Origin: a virus
Reading direction: 5' to 3' (one strand)
IMG/VR virus record: IMGVR_UViG_3300042876_000039
Location: 1-57,664 of that record
DNA length: 57,664 bases
Shown: in pieces, positions 32,801-39,546 of the stretch
How the letters are laid out: each line of letters starts with the position of its first letter
Numbering within the stretch: the first letter of the stretch is position 1
Position numbers and translations under genes: made by a program
The notes under the pieces: model-generated
What the model saw: the letters and a program-made list of their open reading frames with translations, nothing else
Told to the model about the DNA's origin: nothing
Database searches by the model: none

Positions 32801-32808
32801 TATTTATC
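32801..32808 (-). promoter_or_regulatory. Late-promoter-like box GATAAATA, 4 bases from the ATG
   Basis: GATAAATA, then CTAT, then ATG of the metallopeptidase gene on the minus strand. With T4-like geometry the transcript would start at or very near the ATG. Confidence 0.65.
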
Positions 32809-32823
32809 TCCCGGTTACTTTAT

Positions 32824-32900
32824 CCGGGGCACACTACGCGGTGCAGTTCAATTGCGCGGACGCCTGAGCTTACGCTCTACCGTTACATCAACGGGCCCTA
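32824..32900 (-). ncRNA. Structured intergenic element, cloverleaf-like (tRNA-like or regulatory RNA)
   Basis: The 114-base gap between two genes is GC-rich and highly foldable on the minus strand. Hairpins: CCGT-7 nt-ACGG, GAGC-GTAA-GCTC (a GNRA-type loop) and CGCG-14 nt-CGCG, enclosed by GGGC...GCCC about 73 bases apart. The downstream hairpin CCCGG-9 nt-CCGGG shares bases with the closing stem, so two folds compete. The part AACGGTAGAGC resembles a tRNA D-arm, but no proper anticodon arm or T-arm is found. I cannot name it. Confidence 0.45.
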
Positions 32901-32910
32901 AGGTGGGTTC

Positions 32911-33600
32911 TTACCAGAAACTCGATGGCTCATCTAATTGATAAGTATCGAACCTCTTTAATCTATTTATGAATTCTAAAGTTTTTGGTGTAATTACACC
33001 AGTCAATTGAAACGTGACACGTGGATTATGCCCTGCATTTGCTGTGCAATGTGGTAAGTTTTGCCAATCAAATGTAGTCACATCACCTGCACGCCATTGA
33101 CTGTGTGTATAGTTTCCATACGACCAGAAATGACCTTGCTCCCAATCATTCAAAGCAATCATGATACGCATTACTTTCCATGGTTCTTCAGGATTCCACT
33201 TGCTTAGTTTGTCGATGTGAAGATTCCATACTTCACCGGGCATTTGAACATGAATACGTTCCATACAGTCGTCTAACCCAAATAAGTCACTAACTTTCTT
33301 TAGCTTTTCAGGGATAGTCCAATTCAAATGTGTAATCTGAAAGTCTTTGCTATACCCTGTTTTCTCTAAATCATAATGTTCTGCTTCTAAGTCTTCGCGT
33401 GGAGGTAGCACACCTTCACCTTTGTATCCACGAGTTTCCCATGTAGCTGGCTTCGCATTCTTAACAATGTCATTAAGTTCATTAGACCAATTACTAACGA
33501 TTCGTCCCATCTTAGTTACTTTGTCAACTTGTGGATCATTTTTAAAATTGTCAAAGTGATATTTGCTCTTTGCTTTCGATTCTTCCCAATTGCTTCTCAT
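32911..33600 (-). CDS. 2OG-Fe(II) oxygenase-like (aspartyl hydroxylase type) protein
   Basis: 229 residues. A jelly-roll pattern with VWNLHIDKL (H-x-D), LPHCTANAGHNPRVTFQLTG (distal His and Arg) and GHFWSYGNYTHSQWRAGDV is visible. This fits the cupin/2OG oxygenase superfamily, aspartyl/asparaginyl beta-hydroxylase type. Substrate unknown. It is coupled by ATGA to two P-loop, sulfotransferase-like genes upstream. Confidence 0.65.
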   Translation of the reverse strand: MRSNWEESKAKSKYHFDNFKNDPQVDKVTKMGRIVSNWSNELNDIVKNAKPATWETRGYKGEGVLPPREDLEAEHYDLEKTGYSKDFQITHLNWTIPEKLKKVSDLFGLDDCMERIHVQMPGEVWNLHIDKLSKWNPEEPWKVMRIMIALNDWEQGHFWSYGNYTHSQWRAGDVTTFDWQNLPHCTANAGHNPRVTFQLTGVITPKTLEFINRLKRFDTYQLDEPSSFW

Positions 33601-34229
33601 TCTTTTTCCTTTAGTCCGCTAACTTTGCGAACAGTTTTGTCTAGTTCTTGGCTTTCGATACCTTGAAAATACTTAGTATTGCTATCTTCTTTTAAGATAT
33701 CAAACACTCGCATATCATCATATGCGATTGGAAAGTCTAATATCTTACTAAGACTACGTAGATAATAATCTTTATAGAGATACAATAGCTCGGTGCTCAA
33801 ATAGACAGGTTCTAGTGTGTTCAAATACTCTAACTCGTCTTCAAAGTCAGGATAGCTATATCTATCTCTTACTCTTTCTTGTTGATACTTGAGGATGTTC
33901 TTGTCTCTACCAATGATAGCGACTTTAACTTTGATACCAAGTTTCTGTGCAGCATTAATAAAGTCTTTATATCGAGGTATCGTAACGACCCCTGCATTTG
34001 CATACGGACAACTGATACTAGTAACAAAGTAATCCATATTTGCCCAGTCAAAAGTAGTAAGTAAACTAGGCTTATCCCAACAATCGCTAAATGGTTCATA
34101 GTCATGTGCTATCCAATATTCATTAAGTAAGTCTTTCCAACCATACACTTCGTTGTGTAGGGCGAAGATTTTACTAAAAACGTGATTACCTGACCCTTGT
34201 GGGCCGGTAATGATTAACAACTCTTTCAT
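33597..34229 (-). CDS. P-loop protein, sulfotransferase-like or kinase-like
   Basis: 210 residues. LLIITGPQGSGNHVFSKIFAL is a Walker A-like loop (G-P-Q-G-S-G-N-H) more like nucleotide-sulfate binding loops than a kinase G-K-T/S, since the Lys is missing. VKVAIIGRDKNILKYQQERVRDRY is a second conserved strand-helix with Arg. Paired with a related gene (34226-34852). PAPS-dependent sulfation of a glycan is the leading guess. Confidence 0.5.
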   Translation of the reverse strand: MKELLIITGPQGSGNHVFSKIFALHNEVYGWKDLLNEYWIAHDYEPFSDCWDKPSLLTTFDWANMDYFVTSISCPYANAGVVTIPRYKDFINAAQKLGIKVKVAIIGRDKNILKYQQERVRDRYSYPDFEDELEYLNTLEPVYLSTELLYLYKDYYLRSLSKILDFPIAYDDMRVFDILKEDSNTKYFQGIESQELDKTVRKVSGLKEKE

Positions 34230-34852
34230 AGAATAACGCTTACTGTAATATCGTTATCGATGTAGCTATGACGATATTCTTCGGGTGGTTGTTGAATGCC
34301 TAGAATCATCGATAGTCTGTTATTGTTATAGACTCGATGTGCCTTATGTCTAAAAGTACAATCTTCTAGTTCATAGTTTTGTTTATCAATGATCTTAGCC
34401 ATTGTCTTTAAGTCTTTGTAGTAAGGCTCGTATATTGGATACGTGATATTGAAGTGACCGCAACGTACCCACCAACCTAAACAACTGTCATTAGCTCGAT
34501 GTACTGCTACGATCGGGCATTCAGGCCATAGTTCACGCAAATATTCAATGTTCTCTTGATAACAAAAGATATGACTCTTGATAATGCGAACACCTTCTCC
34601 ACTGAACGGTGCATCGAATAGTTCTTCTGCTTGCTTCTTAGTAAGCGTTGACATGCTTTCTGGTAAAGAAAACTCCATACCAGGGTCAAAGTATGCACCC
34701 AAATGCATTAATTGCATCTCACCACTAGCATCATGGTAGTAAGTGCGTTCATCGCTGTAATCAGTATGGTCGATGCTAGGGCTAAAGTAGATGTTCTTTA
34801 CAACACTGCTCCATTTAGAGCCGGGAGCACCGGCTACAAAGATATACTTCAT
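34226..34852 (-). CDS. Sulfotransferase-like P-loop protein
   Basis: 208 residues. YIFVAGAPGSKWSSVVKNIYFS resembles the 5'-phosphosulfate binding loop; VRIIKSHIFCYQENIEYL and CPIVAVHRANDSCLGWWVR supply the K-S-H and R...S parts of the sulfotransferase 3'-phosphate site. It forms a coupled pair with the preceding P-loop gene. Sulfation of a surface sugar or of a phage component is possible. Confidence 0.6.
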   Translation of the reverse strand: MKYIFVAGAPGSKWSSVVKNIYFSPSIDHTDYSDERTYYHDASGEMQLMHLGAYFDPGMEFSLPESMSTLTKKQAEELFDAPFSGEGVRIIKSHIFCYQENIEYLRELWPECPIVAVHRANDSCLGWWVRCGHFNITYPIYEPYYKDLKTMAKIIDKQNYELEDCTFRHKAHRVYNNNRLSMILGIQQPPEEYRHSYIDNDITVSVIL

Positions 34853-35830
34853 TTAATCCTTCGATAAGTCTATCTTACTTAGTACTGGTAAGAACGATGC
34901 TCGTAATTCTTCCATGTGCTTCTTTAGACCTGCAGGAGTTAGTTCATCTTCTGCGTAGAAGATAACGTTTGCATCAGTGTATTCTTTATATTCACTGCTA
35001 CGAACGGCTGCACTGAATTCTTTCTGATACCAAGCAACGATTTCTTTATCAGTGCCAGGTGGCAACTGAATAGACCATGCAGCATATACATTGATACCAG
35101 GAGCTATTGTATTCAATAGAGGCACATTAGGAAACTGAGCCATTTTACGTGTTCCAGTGAATCCAATAGGCTTAACTTTACCACCGTCGATCAATGCTTT
35201 AGCGACTGCGATTGGCATGATACCAAATTCAGTTCCAGTCTTACCGTCATAGCTTGCAACACTTGTCACTGCTGGCATAGGTCCGTTAAACTTGATACTC
35301 TTAACAGTATCTTTATTTCCCTTACCCTTTTCCATCAAGTATTCAAATGCTGTTCTATGGGCTCCGCCACCGATAGCAACGTTAATTGATCTACCTGACT
35401 GAATGTATTTGACAAATTCTTGTGGTGTGTTGATGCCACTCTTTGGACTTGCAACCAATACTAATGGGCTCTTGCCCATTGTCAGTACATCTACAAAACT
35501 ATCATAGTTGTATTTCTTGATGTTCTTTTCCCAAATATCATTAGTCACATATGAACTCATGTGGCTTGGTAAGTTGATTGTGTATCCATCATTAGGAGCT
35601 TCTAAAAACTTATTGTTAGCGATAACTGAATCTGCTCCTGGAATGTTCTGTACAACATACACGAACTTTGGATTAGATTTCTGTACAATCTCTGCTAGTT
35701 TACGAAAGGCCATTTCGTTTCCTGCTCCGGGTGTATTACCAATATAGACTTGTACTGGTTTCGTTGGCTCCCACGCAAATGAAAGTAATGGTAATGCAGC
35801 TAATGCAAATGCGGTTAAAAGTTTTTTCAT
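34853..35830 (-). CDS. Tripartite tricarboxylate transporter substrate-binding protein (Bug/TctC family)
   Basis: 325 residues with a signal peptide (MKKLLTAFALAALPLLSFA|W). The Bug fold is clear: VQVYIGNTPGAGNEMAFRKLAEIV, VVQNIPGADSVIANN, GYTINLPS and VKPIGFTGTRKMAQFPNVPL. Such proteins capture carboxylates in the periplasm for TTT transporters and are greatly expanded in Burkholderiales, which suggests the host. No TctA/B genes are near, so it would have to work with a host transporter or have taken another task. Probably acquired from a host; its codon use has not been compared. Confidence 0.9.
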   Translation of the reverse strand: MKKLLTAFALAALPLLSFAWEPTKPVQVYIGNTPGAGNEMAFRKLAEIVQKSNPKFVYVVQNIPGADSVIANNKFLEAPNDGYTINLPSHMSSYVTNDIWEKNIKKYNYDSFVDVLTMGKSPLVLVASPKSGINTPQEFVKYIQSGRSINVAIGGGAHRTAFEYLMEKGKGNKDTVKSIKFNGPMPAVTSVASYDGKTGTEFGIMPIAVAKALIDGGKVKPIGFTGTRKMAQFPNVPLLNTIAPGINVYAAWSIQLPPGTDKEIVAWYQKEFSAAVRSSEYKEYTDANVIFYAEDELTPAGLKKHMEELRASFLPVLSKIDLSKD

Positions 35831-35910
35831 CGTTCCTCCTAGAATAAATATGATGACAGAATTATTTATGCCATTTGCATAAAAATTTATCTTTTTAAGA
35901 AAATTTCTCT
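35831..35910. promoter_or_regulatory. Divergent intergenic region with inverted repeat
   Basis: AT-rich 80-base spacer between the TctC-like gene (minus) and the methyltransferase gene (plus). TTTATGC (35865-35871) and GCATAAA (35877-35883) form an inverted repeat around 5 bases. No promoter as clear as those elsewhere is seen for either gene. The TctC-like gene has a strong AGGAGG Shine-Dalgarno. Confidence 0.45.
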
Positions 35911-36639
35911 ATGAACACTAAAATTTTTAAGCTAGTCAAAGAAAATTTAGAGCTTGCCTTTAATTTACCAAAGTACGCAAAGATTTCTATTGATGAAACT
36001 ACTGTGGTACAAGACTTACCTTGGACTCCTGCACGTTATCGCAAGTTCAAAGATGCAGTAGAAAACGAACTAAGTTTGCCCTGCGACTATGTTGGCACAT
36101 TGAAAGATATCGTCAATGACTTGAGTGAACGATATATCTTGCGTTTCTTTAGTGAGATTTGGAAGCCACGCACCGGTGATTATGAACATACCGGTTGGGA
36201 ACTAGCTGATGAGATCAACAAGTTGAACCCAAAGAAAGTGCTAGACGTTGGTTGTGGGTATCATCCATTCAAGGGTCGTATTCAGAATCTGATTGGCATC
36301 GATCCTTATAACAATCAAGCTGACTATGAAGTTGATATTCTAGACTATAAGGTCAAGCCTGAATCACATGATGTTATCATTGCGTTAGGATCTATTAACT
36401 TTAACTCACGTGATGAAATCGAATCACGCTTTGAGCATTGTGTTAACTTACTAGAGAAGGGTGGCAAGTTCTATCTAAGAGCTAACCCAGGCATTACCCA
36501 TAAAAACGGACCATATGTTGAAATTTTCAACTGGTCCTTTGAAATCGTAAATGAGTTTGCTGAGAAATACAATCTAAAGTTAGAAACTTACAAGAAAGAT
36601 GCTAACGACAGATTGTACTTTGTATACACTAAACTTTAA
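35911..36639 (+). CDS. SAM-dependent methyltransferase (class I)
   Basis: 242 residues. KVLDVGCGYHPFKGRIQNLIGIDPY is SAM motif I with the acidic end of strand 2; DVIIALGSINF and NLLEKGGKFYLRANPG are later motifs. Small-molecule or sugar substrates are usual for this type. A lone plus-strand gene that ends head-on with the nuclease gene (overlap of four bases). Confidence 0.75.
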   Translation: MNTKIFKLVKENLELAFNLPKYAKISIDETTVVQDLPWTPARYRKFKDAVENELSLPCDYVGTLKDIVNDLSERYILRFFSEIWKPRTGDYEHTGWELADEINKLNPKKVLDVGCGYHPFKGRIQNLIGIDPYNNQADYEVDILDYKVKPESHDVIIALGSINFNSRDEIESRFEHCVNLLEKGGKFYLRANPGITHKNGPYVEIFNWSFEIVNEFAEKYNLKLETYKKDANDRLYFVYTKL

Positions 36640-37457
36640 TCTTTTGCACTAGCACCGCACTTAGTACGTTTCATTTTAGTCAAGTCACCAAAGTTAACAG
36701 GCCATTCTTGGCCTGGTGCCACTTCTTTTGCATTCTGAGGGAATGCATACTTAACCCCTGCTTGTTGCATAATTTGTGCGATTGGAGCACGGAACTTAGT
36801 CAAGTCATTACCTAAGTTAACATATGGTTTAGTGTGAGGGAACTGCCATCCAGCAACTTCACCTGTTACTTGATTGATAACGATCTTGTAATAACCATGA
36901 GGGATGATAATGCCTTTGAATGACTCATCACCTTGACCGTAGAATGCACCAACATAGATAGTGAATGTTTGATTACGCTGTACACTCCAACCACGTACAC
37001 TAGTCTCTAACAATTTCCAGATACCACGATTCAATGAACCATGTTGTGGGTACATGTTAGTCATCAAGAATGATTCATATTCTACAATCTGACTGTAAGA
37101 TAGGTCCCCATCCGGTGCCGCGTGTCCCTTGTCGTATCCTGTACCAACATAGTCGTCAGGTCTTGCACCTGTACCACCTAAGGATTGGTCAGCCACGAAG
37201 GCGTTTGTTCTCGGAAAGCAACCTAATGCGTTTTCTGGCTTCAACGTATATGCTACGTAAGCAGGAATTTTAACAGGAGCGTCATATGCAACTAGATAAG
37301 CCTCACGGCAGATTGGTTGTACATTACGTTGTGTTTGCGCAAAGCCGTAAGGGCTATGTACTTGACATTGTTGTGGTTGCAATGGGGCACGTTGGTCCCA
37401 CGCAAATGCTTGAGTTGATGCTAGTAAGGCAACTGTTGTTATTATTTTTCTTATCAT
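36636..37457 (-). CDS. Secreted DNA/RNA non-specific endonuclease (NUC1 family)
   Basis: 273 residues with a signal peptide (MIRKIITTVALLASTQAFA|W). The active-site motif of the Serratia-nuclease family, D-R-G-H, appears as GYDKGHAAPDGDLS (D-K-G-H) with LMTNMYPQHGSLNRGIWKLLE supplying the Asn for the metal and the usual Q-x-x-x-N-R-G pattern. The Arg to Lys change in DRGH is unusual but conservative. It would degrade nucleic acid in the periplasm or outside the cell. It is coupled by ATGA to the GH19 lysin gene. Confidence 0.85.
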   Translation of the reverse strand: MIRKIITTVALLASTQAFAWDQRAPLQPQQCQVHSPYGFAQTQRNVQPICREAYLVAYDAPVKIPAYVAYTLKPENALGCFPRTNAFVADQSLGGTGARPDDYVGTGYDKGHAAPDGDLSYSQIVEYESFLMTNMYPQHGSLNRGIWKLLETSVRGWSVQRNQTFTIYVGAFYGQGDESFKGIIIPHGYYKIVINQVTGEVAGWQFPHTKPYVNLGNDLTKFRAPIAQIMQQAGVKYAFPQNAKEVAPGQEWPVNFGDLTKMKRTKCGASAKD

Positions 37458-38545
37458 ATGATTCGCATGTAATCTTTAAAGTTTTCGTGTCTATTTTCTA
37501 ATCCCTTTGCTGCAGGATTAATCTTTTGTGTAACTGCTTTTGTATCAGCAAAGTTTTTAATTCCGGGCTTTACTCTAGTATTCCAATACCATACTGCTAC
37601 TTTAGCTGCGATATCAGGACGTGCTGCTAGTTCAGGTTTGTTTAGTAAATCGATGCCCAATGCATCACTTGCCATGCGATAGTTATCACGACCGGTCAAT
37701 TGTATAAAGCCTCTACCGTGATATCTTTCTCCGTCGCCAACATGTTTGTTACCTAAAATCTTTGCGGTTCTAGGTGCGAACTTAGGATCATACTTCTTGC
37801 TGAAATAGCCTTTAACACCGGGCTGTGGTTTCTCTTTTAATCTATCAAAGTCCCATGACTCGTGTTTAGTCTGTGCCATAAACTGTGCTAGTTCAGCACC
37901 CTTCATCCCTGCTGCTTTTGCTGTCTTTAATATAACAATCTCGTTCTGTGGATTGTTACTCAATATATTGTGTCCAGGAGTAGTATCTCGTTGAATTGGT
38001 TGCTGAATTGTAGGCTGAATTGGCTTTGCAGCCGCCGCGCCAGCAGCCAAACCTGCTAACCCACCTAGAAAACCCCTACGAGTAATATTTTCTTCCAAAT
38101 CTTGATGTATCAAAACAAAATCACTTGGGTTTAATGAGATGCTATTGTGTACTTCCTTCGGCAAGTCATTGATGTTACCTATCGCATAACCAACTGTCGG
38201 TGCTAAACGCTTAACCATTTGAGTATACAATGATTTTCTGTTTGCTTCTTTAGCACTGAATATAAGATAGTTAGGTGCGTATCGTTCATCATACTCTTTG
38301 ATTGCATTAACAACTGTAGCGAATACAGTGAATTGATCGCCTTTGTTTGTTAAGTTGTATGATTCATCAACCATGAAATCAATTTCAACTGCGCTTTCTG
38401 GTAATTGCCAAAAATGAATCTCTATTTTTTTATTTGTATTAGGATCGAAAGCGTAGGCATATACTGCACCCATGTTGCTTTCCCACTCAAGTGGTAGTCC
38501 ACCTTTTGGTGAGAATAGTTCAGTGATGAATTCGTTCGCTCTCAT
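37454..38545 (-). CDS. Tagged precursor: LF domain, Tat-like signal, GH19 lytic domain
   Basis: 363 residues. Order: tag MRANEFITE|LFSP; LF domain to about 145 (YLIFSAKEANRKSLYTQMVKRLAP), shared with the protein at 10616-12193; candidate site DLEE152|N; a twin-arginine segment at 156-173 (TRRGFLGGLAGLAAGAAAA); a Pro/Gln linker; and a GH19 chitinase/lysozyme domain from about 195 with KHESWDF (Glu229 as likely acid) and ERYHGRGFIQLTGRDNY. GH19 domains cut chitin or, in phages, peptidoglycan. Cutting at 152 would place the Tat-like segment at a new N-terminus. It may be an entry or export-dependent lysin. Confidence 0.82.
   Translation of the reverse strand: MRANEFITELFSPKGGLPLEWESNMGAVYAYAFDPNTNKKIEIHFWQLPESAVEIDFMVDESYNLTNKGDQFTVFATVVNAIKEYDERYAPNYLIFSAKEANRKSLYTQMVKRLAPTVGYAIGNINDLPKEVHNSISLNPSDFVLIHQDLEENITRRGFLGGLAGLAAGAAAAKPIQPTIQQPIQRDTTPGHNILSNNPQNEIVILKTAKAAGMKGAELAQFMAQTKHESWDFDRLKEKPQPGVKGYFSKKYDPKFAPRTAKILGNKHVGDGERYHGRGFIQLTGRDNYRMASDALGIDLLNKPELAARPDIAAKVAVWYWNTRVKPGIKNFADTKAVTQKINPAAKGLENRHENFKDYMRII
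38018..38098 (-). other. Tat-like signal segment after a candidate protease site (GH19 protein)
   Basis: Residues 150-176 of the GH19 protein: L-E-E, then N-I-T-R-R-G-F-L, a hydrophobic Gly/Ala/Leu run and an A-A-A end, the form of a twin-arginine signal with signal-peptidase site. It is internal in the primary product. Confidence 0.6.
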
Positions 38546-39084
38546 TTTATCTTAGGGTTTCCAAATACTGTTTCAGTTACTTTAGCGCCACCTGCTAATT
38601 GTCTAACATACGTATCATCACTAATCATCTTTAGATTAGGATCATTGAATAGATATTGTAGATATTTTTCGTCAGTGACTGCTGGAACACTTAGTTTCTT
38701 CAATAAATGACGCATAGCATCACTTGATTCGATCCATACACCTGGCTTGCTTAATAACTGTTGTATTTTATTTATTGCTTTGTCTTTGCTCGTTCTAGTA
38801 CCATCGTGGCCAATGCCTTGAATCTTATAACCTACCCAATTTTCATTACTACGATTAGTACGATAGAAGACACATGAGTCTACATCAGGATCTTGATCCC
38901 AATCAATTACGTTCCAGTCACTAGGAATAACATCTTTGATTGAGTTAACAAATGAACCCTGTGGTGTATTTGAATATGCATGTCTAACAAGGGAAACCAG
39001 GTCAGTGCCTAGTTCTTCTTTGTCCCCATTAGATACAATGAGTTCCCATTGATTCTTGGGCAATTGAAACTCATGCAGGCGCAT
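38542..39084 (-). CDS. Conserved phage protein, possible GNAT-like fold
   Basis: 180 residues. It begins MRLHEFQLP, similar in its first residues to the tags but without the final I/L-x-E. GDKEELGTDLVSLVRHAYSN, then VIPSDWNVIDWDQDPDVDSC and VGYKIQGIGHDGTRTSKDKA are patterns I recall from phage proteins of unknown role; the last resembles a GNAT pyrophosphate loop. Coupled to the GH19 gene by ATGA and to dps by a one-base overlap. Confidence 0.55.
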   Translation of the reverse strand: MRLHEFQLPKNQWELIVSNGDKEELGTDLVSLVRHAYSNTPQGSFVNSIKDVIPSDWNVIDWDQDPDVDSCVFYRTNRSNENWVGYKIQGIGHDGTRTSKDKAINKIQQLLSKPGVWIESSDAMRHLLKKLSVPAVTDEKYLQYLFNDPNLKMISDDTYVRQLAGGAKVTETVFGNPKIK

Positions 39085-39524
39085 TACTCACGTTCTTTCT
39101 TTAAGATAGAACGAATCATCCATGACTTCTTAGCGTAGAAGTCTTGTAATTCAGCCATGTAGTTAGCGATACCTTGTTGACGTTCAGCCGTAGCAACATC
39201 AAAGATAGCAACTGCTAATTGAATCATCTTGCCGCAATCTTCTAGTGATTCAGCGAACATTAGTTCAGCACGTGGAATCTTTGTTTGATCTCCAATGACT
39301 GATAACTCAGCATAGCGAGTTAAACTTGCAGGAGCATATGCACCAAGTACTCTGATGTACTCAGCAATTCTATCTACTGTTTCATATGATTCTGTGTAAA
39401 GATCATTATAGAATTCGTGATATTGTGGGAAGTCACTTCCCTCAATATTCCAGTGGAAGTTACGAGACTTCAATGAGAATGTCTCAGTCGAAGCGAGTAA
39501 TGTTTTTAAGTTATCTGATAGCAT
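39084..39524 (-). CDS. dps: Dps/ferritin-like protein
   Basis: 146 residues. SLKSRNFHWNIEGSDFPQYHEF is the Dps signature with the ferroxidase His and Asp; YTESYETVDRIAEYIRVLG holds the Glu. Dps proteins store iron, remove peroxide and coat DNA as dodecamers. With the superoxide dismutase at 9209-9772 it gives a two-step defence against oxygen radicals. A late-type box ends four bases before the ATG. Location in the virion is possible. Confidence 0.85.
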   Translation of the reverse strand: MLSDNLKTLLASTETFSLKSRNFHWNIEGSDFPQYHEFYNDLYTESYETVDRIAEYIRVLGAYAPASLTRYAELSVIGDQTKIPRAELMFAESLEDCGKMIQLAVAIFDVATAERQQGIANYMAELQDFYAKKSWMIRSILKKERE

Positions 39525-39528
39525 GATT

Positions 39529-39536
39529 TATTTATC
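39529..39536 (-). promoter_or_regulatory. Late-promoter-like box GATAAATA, 4 bases from the dps ATG
   Basis: GATAAATA, AATC, ATG on the minus strand, same geometry as at 32801-32808. Confidence 0.62.
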
Positions 39537-39546
39537 CGTTGACATT

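Noticed and set aside
32824-32900. A tRNA gene
   Set aside because: Length and a D-arm-like piece fit, but D-stem pairing is poor, no 7-base anticodon loop with T33 is found, and no T-arm consensus exists on either strand.
38542-39084. Counting the MRLHEFQLP protein as a tagged cargo protein
   Set aside because: It shares the first residues of the tag, but there is no (I/L)-x-E cut site at the right place.
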